Assembly: GCA_963754845.1 (NCBI GenBank)
Contig: CAVWHE010000001.1
Location: 124,001 to 188,000, forward strand
Direction: 5' to 3'
DNA from: JAKASV01 sp963754845
GTDB taxonomy: Bacteria; Babelota; Babeliae; Babelales; Vermiphilaceae
DNA length: 64,000 nucleotides
The notes beneath the pieces are model-generated. The model saw only the letters and a program-made list of their open reading frames with translations. It did no database searches and was not told the origin of the DNA. Position 1 is the stretch's first letter, and each line of letters starts with the position of its first letter. This document shows positions 9,064 to 18,996 of the stretch, in pieces. Made by a program: the position numbers and the translations under genes.

Positions 9064-9966
9064 CTATTTTTTCGCCGCTTCCTGCGCCTCGATCCCAGCA
9101 TACCGTGCTGCCTCCCCACCTTCGTCGGTTAAAGTAACGACGCCATTCTCGTTGCTCACAGGGAAAAATCCTGTTTTTTCTTTGATTTTTCCGATCTTTC
9201 CGTCTTTAGGATTTATATAGTAGAACAACACCCTTCCTGGCACAATTTCACCGCTTAACGGGTCGCGGTAGCCGTACTGCACGGCATTGTATTTATTCCC
9301 ACCGAGTTTAAATCTGCCGGCATACTCGATTTTTGATAAATCGGGCAACCCGCTTGCATCGGCGAAGATAACTACATAAAGCTCTCTGGGCGCCGCGGAC
9401 TGACCGGAAACGGTGAACTTTGACTCAAAGGATGCTGCGTAGCGTATTTCATTACGCGCATTTTCAACGGCATTCGTGTTGGGACGGTACGAATAACGTA
9501 CGCACAAGGGGAAAACCTGCCTGAAATAATCCTTTTCTTTTATTTCCGAAATTGCCGATGCCCCGCCAACACTCCCCGGAAGATTGCCTATTGCGCTTTG
9601 AAGTATTGTAGAACTGAGTGATCCGATAGCCTGGCCCACTCCTGATGGTACCCCCTGTGATGTGGCGACCATTCCCATGACTGTCGGGGCATAGGCCTTA
9701 TAGACATCCAGGAGAGCGTCAAAAGCCTCCTGCGTCCAACCCGCAGCCTCAAGAATCTTCACAAAATCGGGACGACGACAACAAAAAACAGCATGGACTA
9801 TGCGATCGGAAAGGTTGGAAAACTTAATAACCATGCCATCGCCAATCGTACTACCGGTTGCGCTCAAGGGGGCGCCTCCTAATGCTGGACGCGAGTACAC
9901 AAGCATCAAGAACACAAAGACAGCGCCACACATCATGCCACGGCTCCTTGACCATCGCTTCATCAT
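9064..9966 (-). CDS. Secreted protein, paralogue of the 7451-9022 product
   Basis: 300 residues; start ATG 9966 (a second ATG follows at once) with a run of six G residues 6 nt upstream. A signal peptide lies at residues ~1-30 (GAVFVFLMLVYSRPALGG). The mature part has the same order as the N-terminal and middle domains of the downstream neighbour: an IKFSNLS-type strand, a helix with GWTQEAFDALLDVY, then a beta-rich domain with GGNKYNAVQYG and a YY motif, but it lacks the Pro-Ser-Thr tract and the coiled coil. It therefore shows the core of the family. 41 bp separate it from the next gene, so they are probably co-transcribed. Function unknown. Confidence 0.75.
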   Translation of the reverse strand: MMKRWSRSRGMMCGAVFVFLMLVYSRPALGGAPLSATGSTIGDGMVIKFSNLSDRIVHAVFCCRRPDFVKILEAAGWTQEAFDALLDVYKAYAPTVMGMVATSQGVPSGVGQAIGSLSSTILQSAIGNLPGSVGGASAISEIKEKDYFRQVFPLCVRYSYRPNTNAVENARNEIRYAASFESKFTVSGQSAAPRELYVVIFADASGLPDLSKIEYAGRFKLGGNKYNAVQYGYRDPLSGEIVPGRVLFYYINPKDGKIGKIKEKTGFFPVSNENGVVTLTDEGGEAARYAGIEAQEAAKK

Positions 9967-10333
9967 AACGAACCCCCCGCAATAACCACCATCACCCCAG
10001 AAAACCTTGCCACAACTTCCCCGCGGCCCGGTTTTGAGCCGCCCCCCCCTTCACAGCATTTTGTACCGTGCCCCGGGATTTCGTGTATCCACTTCATCCG
10101 TGGAGTTAAAATTAACACCAACACCATCCTATCAAAAAAATATTTATGATTGCAATAATTTTTTACCAATAAAAATTATAAAACATATTTATTTTGTATT
10201 TCATTGTGCTCTTTTATGAATGTAATAAACGACGGAACGACCATCGACAGTTCTTGAAAAAGGCGATAATCTGAAGGTGGGTTAGGCTTGACAGCGTCGG
10301 TACTATGGTTGACGTGTTTCATCAAGGAGAACT
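9967..10333. other. Divergent intergenic region
   Basis: It separates the minus-strand secreted-protein genes from yebC. It contains a run of eight C (10045-10052) and a very AT-rich core at 10110-10235, as expected for divergent promoters. TTGACA at 10287-10292 and TTGAAA near 10255 are possible -35 boxes for yebC, but neither has a well-spaced -10 box. Confidence 0.5.
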
Positions 10334-11050
10334 ATGTCCGGTCACTCGAAATGGTCGACGATAAAGCATAAAAAAGCTGCCCTTGACACCAAGCGCGGCA
10401 AGGCTTTCACGAAGCTCATCAAGGAAATAACAATCGCCGCGCGACTTGGTGGCGGTGACCCGAACGGCAATCCGCGCCTGCGCCTTCTCCTTGAAAAGGC
10501 CAAGGAGATCAACATGCCCGTCGAGAATTCCACGCGGGCCGTCAGGCGCGGTACCGGAGAGCTGCCGGGGATGAGTTATGAGGAGCTTACCTACGAAGGA
10601 TACGGTCCCGGAGGCATCGCTGTTATTGTCGACACCCTCACGGACAACAAAAATCGCACGGTTTCTGAGCTTCGCCATATTTTTTCATCCAAGGGTGGCA
10701 ACCTTGCCGAAGGCGGCTCCGTGAATTGGATGTTTGAGAAAATGGGCGTCGTGCGGGCATCGAGTTCAGCCATGAATGAGGAAAAACTCATGGAGGCCCT
10801 CATCGATTACGACATCAACGACATAAAAAGCGACGGGACTCTTTTTTACGTCTACTGCAACCCGCGAGGACTTGAGCCCATTAAGCACAAAGTCGAAGAA
10901 CTCGGCATGAAGGTCGAAGAGGCAGACGTGGAGTGGGTTGCTAAAAATACCATGACGCTTTCCGAAGGAAGCGACGAAAAAGCGTACGATTTTCTCAGCG
11001 CCGTCCAAGACCACGATGATGTGAGAGGGGTTTATACCAACCTTGCCTAA
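10334..11050 (+). CDS. yebC: YebC/PmpR-family DNA-binding or translation regulator
   Basis: 238 residues, the usual length of the family. It opens with the diagnostic MSGHSKWSTIKHKKAALDTK, followed by GKAFTKLIKEITIAAR and the GGGDPNGNPRLR motif, then the second domain with YEGYGPGG and the GSVNWMFEK segment. AAGGAG lies 4 nt before the ATG. Members bind DNA in some bacteria, and YebC proteins have been linked to relief of ribosome stalling at proline-rich sequences; which applies here cannot be read from sequence, though the window does encode proline-rich proteins. It is followed 18 bp later by yicC, probably in one operon. Confidence 0.95.
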   Translation: MSGHSKWSTIKHKKAALDTKRGKAFTKLIKEITIAARLGGGDPNGNPRLRLLLEKAKEINMPVENSTRAVRRGTGELPGMSYEELTYEGYGPGGIAVIVDTLTDNKNRTVSELRHIFSSKGGNLAEGGSVNWMFEKMGVVRASSSAMNEEKLMEALIDYDINDIKSDGTLFYVYCNPRGLEPIKHKVEELGMKVEEADVEWVAKNTMTLSEGSDEKAYDFLSAVQDHDDVRGVYTNLA

Positions 11051-11068
11051 CGAGGCTCGAGGTGCCAC

Positions 11069-11962
11069 GTGCTCCAGAGTATGACGGGTTTTTCTGCCAC
11101 AACACTGGTTCTTTTTCCCCCATCGGGAGAACCTGTTAACGTTGCCGTAAGCCTCAAAGCCCTTAATTCGCGCTTTTTTGAGGTAACAGCAAAGCTTCCG
11201 GGCGCTGTGGCAAATTTTGAGACCGACTTCCTTAAGCTCTTCAAAAAACGCTTTCATCGCGGCCACATCTTTTTTACCGTCCACGCAAGCAGCCAGTACT
11301 TCGTTGAATGCCGTGTGAAGCCCAATATCGAGATTATCAGAGGCTACGTGGCCGCACTCGAACATGTTAAAGAACATTGCACGTTGTCAGGCTCCCTTTC
11401 GATACACGACGTCATAGCCCTCCCTGACGCATTTATTGTCGAGGAACATTCCATCGATGATGCTTCGCGTAATCTTATCTTTGCCACCGTCGAGCGCCTC
11501 ATAGACGAAGTCATCGAGGCGCGTAAAAAGGAAGGCCTCTGTCTCAGAAGCGATCTTGAGCAACGTGCGGTGGCCATCGAGCACGACGTCGATGCGATCG
11601 AGCACACGTTTAACACGTTTATGGATGAGCAAAAGGCACTTGTCGGCGAGGAACTGGAAAACCTCGAAGCGGTAACCGAGAGCGTTGCCGAAGCGCGTCG
11701 ACAAAGTCTTTACCTTATGCTTGACAAGATTGATATCCACGAAGAAATTGTACGCCTGCGAAGTCACTTGGGAAGTTTCGTTGCGCAGCTTGGTTCTCCT
11801 GGTACCGAAAAGGGAAAACGGCTTGATTTTACCCTGCAAGAACTTTCGCGCGAAATCAATACCGTGGCGGCAAAGTGTTCCGATGGATCCATCGGTGGTT
11901 TGGCAATCAACGTTAAGGTCGAACTTGAAAAGGCTCGCGAGCAAGTTCAAAACATAGTGTGA
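11069..11962 (+). CDS. yicC: YicC family protein (putative endoribonuclease)
   Basis: 297 residues from GTG 11069, which has CGAGG about 6 nt upstream; ATG 11081 is the alternative. The N-terminus LQSMTGFSATTL matches the family start (SMTGFG), and LKALNSRFFEV corresponds to the conserved VNSR(F/Y)LD region. The C-terminal half is helical and contains the DUF1732 signature ELSREINTVAAKCSD, ending in VKVELEKAREQVQNI. Members act on RNA turnover in some bacteria. Codon use and spacing agree with co-transcription with yebC. Confidence 0.92.
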   Translation: MLQSMTGFSATTLVLFPPSGEPVNVAVSLKALNSRFFEVTAKLPGAVANFETDFLKLFKKRFHRGHIFFTVHASSQYFVECRVKPNIEIIRGYVAALEHVKEHCTLSGSLSIHDVIALPDAFIVEEHSIDDASRNLIFATVERLIDEVIEARKKEGLCLRSDLEQRAVAIEHDVDAIEHTFNTFMDEQKALVGEELENLEAVTESVAEARRQSLYLMLDKIDIHEEIVRLRSHLGSFVAQLGSPGTEKGKRLDFTLQELSREINTVAAKCSDGSIGGLAINVKVELEKAREQVQNIV

Positions 11963-12025
11963 ACCTATCTCCCAAGGATTACCCAGGAATGTGTGTATCA
12001 ACCTCCAACCTTGAGGGGTGTCTTC

Positions 12026-12649
12026 ATGAAAATACACCGGGGTATGAAAGTGTTGCTGTGCTCGGCACTTCTTATCGGCTGCTTTTCAATTCGGTGCTGC
12101 TTCTTTAGACCTGGGTCAGGAAGTCCTGCCGAAAAGACCATCGTCGCAGGCCTTGTTAAAATCGTCCGCAGTGGATCACTCGACGGGCTTTGCAAATACT
12201 TTCAGTCATTCCCCCACGCGGCTCCCGCCTTTGTCAACGAGCCAGATAGCGATGGTGAGCCTCCACTTCACTGGGCATGCATGATAGGCAGAGCCGATAT
12301 AGTTAGATTTTTGCTTGAGCACGGTGCTGATGCTAACTGCCGCGACAACGATAATGACACGCCACTTCACAGCGCTGCCATCAACGGATCGGCTGAGGTT
12401 GTCAACGTACTTTTTGAATACGGTGCTCTCTCGACGATCAACGCGGTCGACAACCACGGATACACTGCGCTTCATAGCGCCGCCTTCCATGACAACGCTG
12501 ATGTTATCCAACAAATCCTTGATGCAGGCGGCCACGAAAGCCTTTCGTGCGTGGCCAAAAACGGCCTTACGCCTCTAGGAGCCGCGCTTTACAATGGTCA
12601 CGAGGCAGGAGCGGGTGCACTTTTAAGAGCGTACGGAGCAAAAGTATAG
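12026..12649 (+). CDS. Ankyrin-repeat lipoprotein
   Basis: 207 residues from ATG 12026, preceded by GAGGGG at 7 nt; the frame is open 11 codons further upstream without a good site. The N-terminus MKIHRGMKVLLCSALLIGC ends in a lipobox (LLIGC), so the protein is probably lipid-anchored. Four ankyrin repeats follow from about residue 70: GEPPLHWACMIGRADIVRFL, NDTPLHSAAINGSAEVVNVL, GYTALHSAAFHDNADVIQQI and a last GLTPLGAALYNGHEAGAG. Ankyrin repeats bind proteins; the partner is unknown. It lies after yicC and convergent to ileS. Confidence 0.85.
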   Translation: MKIHRGMKVLLCSALLIGCFSIRCCFFRPGSGSPAEKTIVAGLVKIVRSGSLDGLCKYFQSFPHAAPAFVNEPDSDGEPPLHWACMIGRADIVRFLLEHGADANCRDNDNDTPLHSAAINGSAEVVNVLFEYGALSTINAVDNHGYTALHSAAFHDNADVIQQILDAGGHESLSCVAKNGLTPLGAALYNGHEAGAGALLRAYGAKV

Positions 12650-12721
12650 CCAACCAACCCCCTACCAAAGTACGCCGACTTTGTTCTTTCTAAGCCAGAC
12701 GAGAGCAGAAAGTTTCTTGTA

Positions 12722-15664
12722 TCAAAGCGTTGCAACGACTTTTGCACACCGTGCGCAAAGGCCGTCCTCGTTTACCACTTCGTCCCACTGCCAGCATCGT
12801 GGGCACTTGAGGCCATGTGCCCGTCCCACGTCGACATAAAGGCCTTCAAGCGATGTCGCTGTCAGTCGCTCGGGACTCTCGGCAAGAGAAACCTGGGAAA
12901 CAATGAGAAATTCGCGTACAAAATTCACCGGCGTCTGCTCGCCAAGATCGGCAAGGAGATCTCTGAAAAGTCTCGGCACATCGCATTGAGGGTCACAGAA
13001 GATGGTAAGGCGCGCTTCAAGCGAGTGCTTTATGAGACCTGTTTCGCGTTTGCCTTCTATCGCTTTAAGAAGTGCCGATCGAACTTCGTGAGCGGCAGCC
13101 CACCGCAATTCTTGCTCATGGGCATAGGAAGTCACGGCAATATTCTCAAAAGCAATGGGATGAGGAAGAAGCCCTGCGGCCACAAGGCCCTCATCGGCAT
13201 GTACGTGCGCTCTTCGTTCACTCATACTTTCCCACGGACGCACGGGGCTGACAAAAGATTGCATATGAATAGATTTTTTCTCGCGCCGTTCGTAGTGGTC
13301 GTGGAGCTGCTCGGCCGTTATGGACATAATGGGCGCCATGGCGCGCGTGAGTGTATCGAGAATGTGCCAGCACGCCGTTTGTGCTGCGCGCCGCTCTCTG
13401 CTTGCCGGGGCTTCGACGTAGAGGCGATCCTTAATAATATCGAGGTAAAAGGAGCTGAGTTTTGACGAACAGTACGCGGCAAGCTCATGAAAAACCGCGG
13501 TGTAATCGTGTTCCCTGTAGGAGCTCATAATTGCGCTGTTGCACGCACATAGTTGCTCAAGTGCGTAACGATCTATCGGATTCATGAGTTCGACGTCGAT
13601 TTCGTCCCGTGTGCTGTCAAAATCATAAAGATTTGAAAGTAAAAAGCGCGCGGTGTTGCGGATTTTCCTCAAGACCTCCTGGGCGTTGCTTATCGATGAT
13701 GACGAAACAACGATATCGCCCGAACAATCGATGCTCGCGACCCAGAGGCGCAATCCGTCAATCCCAAGCTTTTCGGTCATCTCCTGAGGTGACACGACAT
13801 TGCCTTGAGATTTTGACATCTTGTGACCCTTTTCATCCACGGTAAATCCATGGGTGAAGATCGTTCGCATGCACGGCACCTTTTCGAGAGCCATGCTTGT
13901 CAGGAGCGAGCTCTGAAACCAACCGCGGTACTGGTCTTGGGCTTCGATATAGATGTCAGCGGGAAATGAAAGGTGTTCGTCTTTTTCAAGAACGGCATAG
14001 TGGCTAACACCCGCGTCGAACCAAACGTCGAGCGTGTCCTGTTCTTTCCTCCATGAGCTTCCACCACACTGAGGACAGGCAAAATCCTTCGAGCAAAGTT
14101 CATCGATGTTCACGTCATCCCAACATTCTATGCCCGCTTTGGCGACCTTGTTGGCGACAATTTCAACAAGCTCCGACGTACAATGGGCGTAATCACACTC
14201 CTGGCATATGAGTGCGGGCAGCGGAACACCCCATACACGCTGCCGCGAAAGACACCATTCAAGGCGCCCTTCGACCGTTGCATAGAGACGATTACGCGAC
14301 CCCTTGGGAACCATGTGAATCATGTCAAGTGCCTGGAGAACACGGTTTCTAAGATCATGCCGCGAAAGGTCGCAAAACCACTGTTTTGTTGCTCTAAAAA
14401 TGAGGCCCTTGTGACAACGCCAGCAATGGGGGTACGAATGGTACACGTGCGACCTGTGTGAGAGCGCCCCCAGGCGCTCGAGGGTTGCGAGTACCCACTC
14501 CTGGCCATCGGCAACGCTCATACCCTCAAGTTCAGAGGGAACAATGCCGCGCGTGTAGCGTCCATCCGGACCTACGGGAGAGAAGATTTCAAGATTGTTG
14601 CGCACGCCAATGTCATAATCGAGTGGCCCGCATCCGGGTGCGCAGTGAACAAAGGCGCTTCCTTCGTCGAGAGCCACAGAAGGATCAACGATGATAGGCA
14701 CTGTGAGGCCCGCTATAAAAGGATGGACAACGCGCAGTTTCGAAACCGCCAGCGCATCCGAGATGACCTCGGCCACACAGCGCTTTGCAATGCCAAGCTT
14801 TGAACAAACATCATCAGCAACACATTTTCCCGTGACTATGTAACACGAGCCTCCATCGATGACGACGTACGATGTTGCCGGGCGAGCAAGCACCGCGCGG
14901 TTGAGCGGAAGCGTCCAGGGAGTCGTTGTCCAAATGAGTACGTTGATGGGTTTGTCCGTGAGCGCGGGGAAAAGATTTTTTGCCCCCGAGGGCTCAAGGG
15001 CAAAGGTAACGTACACTGAAGGGTCTTTACGATCCTCGTATTCAATCTCAGCGGCGGCTAGTACGGTTTGGCAGTTGCTACACCAAGGAACTGTCTTGTT
15101 CTTTCGTTCTATGTAGCCCTGTTCAACAAGCCGGGCAAGGGCACTCACCGTGGCAGACTCGTACTCGTGCGACATGGTCAGGTAAGGACGCTCCCACTCC
15201 ATGAGGACTGCCAGGTCCCTGAACTGTTTTTTCTGTACGTCAACCCACGATGCCGCATAAGCCCGGCAGGCTTTCCTGAGCTCGCGAGCCGATGCGCCCG
15301 GCATGCTTTGACTTACCTTAAATTCTATGGGCAATCCATGGCAATCCCACCCTGGCCGCACCGGCACGTGCTTGCCCATCATGCGTTGTGATTTTGCCGT
15401 AATGTCCTTGAGAATCTTGTTGAAGGCGTGGCCGAGGTGGATGGGACCGTTAGCATAGGGCGGGCCATCGTGAAGAATAAACTTCTGGGCACCCTCGTTG
15501 CAACGTGCAGCATGACCGGCCAGATCTTCACGCTGCCAGCGCTCGAGCATAAGAGGGTCATCTACAGCGGCATTGGCACGGAGAGGAAAATCTGTTGTTG
15601 GAAGATTAAGGGTCTCCTTGAAGCTCTTTGCCGCCTGTTTTTCGTTTTTCGTGTCCTTGGCCAT
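12722..15664 (-). CDS. ileS: Isoleucyl-tRNA synthetase
   Basis: 980 residues; start ATG 15664 with AGGGA 6 nt upstream. A class I aminoacyl-tRNA synthetase charging tRNA-Ile. The HIGH motif appears as GPIHLGHAFNK after HDGPPYANG, the editing (CP1) domain carries TTTPWTLPLN, and the KMSKS loop is GHKMSKSQGN. The C-terminus keeps a zinc-binding CPRCWQW...CARC finger, the long bacterial form. WVDVQKKQFRDL and GWDCHGLPIE also match IleS rather than ValS or LeuS. It shares a short divergent promoter region (15665-15757) with murD. Confidence 0.97.
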   Translation of the reverse strand: MAKDTKNEKQAAKSFKETLNLPTTDFPLRANAAVDDPLMLERWQREDLAGHAARCNEGAQKFILHDGPPYANGPIHLGHAFNKILKDITAKSQRMMGKHVPVRPGWDCHGLPIEFKVSQSMPGASARELRKACRAYAASWVDVQKKQFRDLAVLMEWERPYLTMSHEYESATVSALARLVEQGYIERKNKTVPWCSNCQTVLAAAEIEYEDRKDPSVYVTFALEPSGAKNLFPALTDKPINVLIWTTTPWTLPLNRAVLARPATSYVVIDGGSCYIVTGKCVADDVCSKLGIAKRCVAEVISDALAVSKLRVVHPFIAGLTVPIIVDPSVALDEGSAFVHCAPGCGPLDYDIGVRNNLEIFSPVGPDGRYTRGIVPSELEGMSVADGQEWVLATLERLGALSHRSHVYHSYPHCWRCHKGLIFRATKQWFCDLSRHDLRNRVLQALDMIHMVPKGSRNRLYATVEGRLEWCLSRQRVWGVPLPALICQECDYAHCTSELVEIVANKVAKAGIECWDDVNIDELCSKDFACPQCGGSSWRKEQDTLDVWFDAGVSHYAVLEKDEHLSFPADIYIEAQDQYRGWFQSSLLTSMALEKVPCMRTIFTHGFTVDEKGHKMSKSQGNVVSPQEMTEKLGIDGLRLWVASIDCSGDIVVSSSSISNAQEVLRKIRNTARFLLSNLYDFDSTRDEIDVELMNPIDRYALEQLCACNSAIMSSYREHDYTAVFHELAAYCSSKLSSFYLDIIKDRLYVEAPASRERRAAQTACWHILDTLTRAMAPIMSITAEQLHDHYERREKKSIHMQSFVSPVRPWESMSERRAHVHADEGLVAAGLLPHPIAFENIAVTSYAHEQELRWAAAHEVRSALLKAIEGKRETGLIKHSLEARLTIFCDPQCDVPRLFRDLLADLGEQTPVNFVREFLIVSQVSLAESPERLTATSLEGLYVDVGRAHGLKCPRCWQWDEVVNEDGLCARCAKVVATL

Positions 15665-15766
15665 GAACTTTCCCTAGTTTTTCGCTAAGATATACTATGG
15701 TTAGTGTATATTTTTTGGCGCCTTTTTCTAGTTTGCAAAAACTTTAATAAGGACGACGTGGGATAC

Positions 15767-17206
15767 ATGGGCGACGCACAAGAAAAGATTGGTATTTGGG
15801 GCTTCGGCACCGTAGGCAAGGCTGCGGCGCGTTACTTTTCCCATCGTGCACGTTGCGTGGAAATACTTGACGCCAGGGTTCTGCGCAATGACGAGAACGA
15901 GCTTGTGCGTTCATGGGGAGCTACTGCGTATGTCGACGGTGGCGACACAACCGCTATAGAGGCATTTCTTGCTCGCAACGACCGTGTTCTCGTGAGCCCA
16001 GGAATTGATATACGGAGCTTTGACGCCTATCGTGACAAATTTATAGGTGAGATTGATGTTTTCCAACGCACCTATGATAAACCCATTATAGCAGTCACCG
16101 GGAGCGTTGGCAAAACGACGGTAACAACCCTTCTTGCCCATATTTTGAACGCGTGTGGACGGCGCTGGTGGGTCGGTGGCAACATAGGAACGTGCATGCT
16201 CGACGCCCTCGATCCATCCAATGACAGCGATGGAGCAGTTCTTGAGATTTCAAGTTACCAGCTTGAGGTGTGTCGCACGTGGTCACCCGACTGTGCCATC
16301 ATAACTAACGTGCATCCCAACCATCTTGATAGACATGAAAATTTTCAAAAATACCGAGCCATAAAAACGAAGATTTTTGCTCAACAACGCCCGGGAGCCG
16401 TTGCCGTACTGCCTCTTGAACTCAGAAACTCAATCGAGGGACTCGGTGAGCGTTCACCAGCATCGCCCGTCTACTTTTTTTGTGCGAATACACAAACCAA
16501 AAGCCTCGTCGAAAGTCCCGACGGCGACGATCTCATCTTCTTTATTGCCGACGGCCACGTCATTGTTCGCAACGCGCGAGAGGACCGTAAGCTTGCCCCT
16601 CTTTCTGCTATCCCGTGCACATCATTTGTTGCCAACTGGCTTGTCGTATATGCAGCGCTCTTTGCTGTGGGCGTTCAGCCTCGCGCTGTCAAAGAGCACG
16701 GTCCATCAGCGATCGTGCCAGCACATCGGCTTGAAAAAATTGCAACGCTGTCGGGAGTTGAGATTTACAATGATTCGAAGGCAACGACGGCAGCAGCAAC
16801 GCGCGCTGCCGTTGAAAAGCTTGCCGTCCACCCTCTTATTCTTATGGTGGGCGGCCTCAGCAAGGGCGTCGATCGTGGAAGTGAACTCGTCGCGACGTTA
16901 AAAGGTCGCGTCAAACTCGTTGTGTGTTTTGGCGCCGAACACGCCTGCCTGGCACACGCATGCCACGCTTTCAATGTACCGTGCAAAGATACGCTATCGC
17001 TCGACGAAGCCTTTGCTCTGGCCATAGCCTCTGCGTGCCCCGGCGATGTCATAGCCCTTTCACCGGCAGGTTCAAGCTTTGACCAATTCAAGGATTACGA
17101 AGCGCGCGGCACCTATTTCAAAAGACTCGTGCACAACGCTGCCTGTGCTGCATCTGGAGCTGCCGAATGGCCTGAGAGCTCCGTGAAACCACTGTTGCAC
17201 ACATAG
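15767..17206 (+). CDS. murD: UDP-N-acetylmuramoyl-L-alanine--D-glutamate ligase
   Basis: Adds D-Glu to UDP-MurNAc-L-Ala in the cytoplasm. An N-terminal dinucleotide-type fold (KIGIWGFGTVGKAAARYF) binds the UDP part, the ATP loop is TGSVGKTTVT, and ISSYQLE and the NVHPNHLDRH motif mark the Mur ligase centre. The C-terminal domain has the MurD-type HRLE and NDSKATT motifs (VEIYNDSKATTAAATRAA). I place the start at ATG 15767; an in-frame GTG at 15758 lies 4 nt after AAGGA and is an equally good choice. The frame is open to 15704. It is followed by the SEDS gene after 21 bp, as in the dcw cluster. Confidence 0.93.
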   Translation: MGDAQEKIGIWGFGTVGKAAARYFSHRARCVEILDARVLRNDENELVRSWGATAYVDGGDTTAIEAFLARNDRVLVSPGIDIRSFDAYRDKFIGEIDVFQRTYDKPIIAVTGSVGKTTVTTLLAHILNACGRRWWVGGNIGTCMLDALDPSNDSDGAVLEISSYQLEVCRTWSPDCAIITNVHPNHLDRHENFQKYRAIKTKIFAQQRPGAVAVLPLELRNSIEGLGERSPASPVYFFCANTQTKSLVESPDGDDLIFFIADGHVIVRNAREDRKLAPLSAIPCTSFVANWLVVYAALFAVGVQPRAVKEHGPSAIVPAHRLEKIATLSGVEIYNDSKATTAAATRAAVEKLAVHPLILMVGGLSKGVDRGSELVATLKGRVKLVVCFGAEHACLAHACHAFNVPCKDTLSLDEAFALAIASACPGDVIALSPAGSSFDQFKDYEARGTYFKRLVHNAACAASGAAEWPESSVKPLLHT

Positions 17207-17227
17207 CTAGCGTTTTGGAGGGTAGTC

Positions 17228-18334
17228 ATGATGAAATCGAAAAATCGTGTGCTCGGCGGTACGCGAATCCTTGCATCCTTCGCGCTCCTTTTAAGCCTCG
17301 TCGGCCTCGTTTTTATCTACTCAGCAAGTTCAGTCTTTGCTCTCGAAAAATACGGTAGCGCGCACTATTTTGTCCTTCGCCAATTCATGGGGCTGTGTCT
17401 GGGAATCGTGGGCGCCGTTGTTCTTCAAGTATTCCCGGCGGAATTCATAAAAAAGGCAAGCCCCTACGCATTTCTTGCGAGCCTCATGCTCACGATTCTG
17501 ACATTGACGCACGCATTCTCGCGCCACGTCCACGGCTCAAGCCGTTGGGTACGTTTTGGCAGCTTTGCATTTCAGCCAGGTGAGGTACTCAAAGTCTCGC
17601 TTCTTGTGTATTTGGCCTACATCTTGTCCAAAAAAGACTGGGCGCACGCTTTTTTACTGACCGACTACATGCCACTTCTTGCCATCATAGCGCTTCCCTG
17701 TCTCGTGGCACTCGCACAACCCGACTTCGGCCTTGCCGCAACCCTCGTGCTCACGACATGCATCATGCTTTTCTTGGCATCGGTGAGGGTGAAGCACCTT
17801 GCCATTGGCCTTGCCGCACTCATTCCCCTCGGCGTATGCGCCATGATTGCCAAGCCTTACCGCCTCAAAAGAATTCTTGTCTTTTTGAACCCGTGGGCGG
17901 ATCCGGTCGGATCGGGGTTTCAAATAATTCAATCGCTCATCGCCATTGGTTCAGGAGGTTTCTGGGGCGTTGGGATTGGTAATTCTCGTCAAAAGTTCTT
18001 CTACCTGCCCATGCAACACACCGATTTTGTCTTCTCAGTCATTGCCGAGGAAACGGGATTTATCGGCGCAACGGCACTCGTCAGCATGTACCTGGTATTT
18101 CTTTACCTAGGTATGCGCGTCGCACGTGATATCGACGACCCATGCGCATCGCTCGTCGTTGCTGGCTTCAGCTGCCTCACGGGGCTTCAAGCCTTCATCA
18201 ACATCGCCGTCACCACCGGTCTCGTACCAACAAAGGGCCTCGGCCTACCCTTTGTAAGCTACGGCAGCACGGCACTTGTGTGCAACATATGCATGGTCGG
18301 CGTTATCCTCAATTTTGCACGCGAACATGCATAA
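17228..18334 (+). CDS. ftsW: SEDS-family peptidoglycan glycosyltransferase, FtsW/RodA type
   Basis: 368 residues with about ten membrane helices. GGAGG lies 6 nt before ATG 17228. Family motifs: IYSASSVFAL in the first helix region, SSRWVRFGSFAFQPGEVLKVSLLVYLA, AQPDFGLAA, and near the end NIAVTTGLVPTKGLGLPFVSYGSTALV (given here in outline). GNSRQKFFYLPMQHTDFVFSVIAEE is the conserved large loop. These proteins polymerise lipid II glycan together with a class B PBP. The place right after murD favours FtsW (division) over RodA; sequence alone does not settle it. Confidence 0.9.
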   Translation: MMKSKNRVLGGTRILASFALLLSLVGLVFIYSASSVFALEKYGSAHYFVLRQFMGLCLGIVGAVVLQVFPAEFIKKASPYAFLASLMLTILTLTHAFSRHVHGSSRWVRFGSFAFQPGEVLKVSLLVYLAYILSKKDWAHAFLLTDYMPLLAIIALPCLVALAQPDFGLAATLVLTTCIMLFLASVRVKHLAIGLAALIPLGVCAMIAKPYRLKRILVFLNPWADPVGSGFQIIQSLIAIGSGGFWGVGIGNSRQKFFYLPMQHTDFVFSVIAEETGFIGATALVSMYLVFLYLGMRVARDIDDPCASLVVAGFSCLTGLQAFINIAVTTGLVPTKGLGLPFVSYGSTALVCNICMVGVILNFAREHA

Positions 18335-18339
18335 CAAAC

Positions 18340-18774
18340 TCATTTTTGAGGTTTGACAAACTTTGCAACATGCGCAGTCCCATGGATGCCTTCAACGCTT
18401 GTCGTAATTTTATTACTTGAGACATCGAGAGAAAATCTCAATCGTACCCCGCCGTTGTGCTGACGTTCTACGGCGTTGAGCGATTCGGCTAATACCGCCA
18501 TGTCGACAGTTGGAACGCTTCTCAGAAATTTGCGCCACGGCCTAACGACGGAGACGTTACTGATACGCGTCGCTTTTATGTCGCCAAGCTCGGCCTTGCC
18601 GTGCTCTTTGAGGGTGACGGCTCTCTTGTGAGCACTTCCATGGTGCCCACCCCACGTTTTGTAATATACTTTGAGACTCAGCGGCACGTCATTTTCAACA
18701 ATGAGTGTCTGGGCGCCAAGCAGCCACGTACTGCCAAGCATAAAAAGCGCTGCTACACTCCGTACCTTCATCAT
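18340..18774 (-). CDS. Small secreted protein, unknown family
   Basis: 144 residues; start ATG 18774 (MMKVRSVAALFMLGSTWLLG), with GGAGG 7 nt upstream. The signal peptide ends near AQT. The mature protein is basic and beta-rich, starting TLIVENDVPLSLKVYYKTWGG, a pattern similar to other exported proteins of this window that open with a strand after the signal. No cysteine pair or catalytic motif is seen. It ends 5 bp from the stop of the SEDS gene in convergent orientation. Confidence 0.75.
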   Translation of the reverse strand: MMKVRSVAALFMLGSTWLLGAQTLIVENDVPLSLKVYYKTWGGHHGSAHKRAVTLKEHGKAELGDIKATRISNVSVVRPWRKFLRSVPTVDMAVLAESLNAVERQHNGGVRLRFSLDVSSNKITTSVEGIHGTAHVAKFVKPQK

Positions 18775-18996
18775 GACTCAACCTCCGTTTTTAAACCGCC
18801 TAACCCCAGATACCAGCACTCCTCATTCTTGCATACTAATTGTCGTTTTTGCAAGAAAATTTTTGAAGGTATGTGTCAAAAAAGGATGTATGAGGCACAT
18901 CGTCAATCAAGCTCAGCATGAGGCCCTTTAATGGGACGTAGTATGTTTTTAAAATTTTTTAACTGGGTTTTTTATATCTGCAAGCGCAATACTTAT

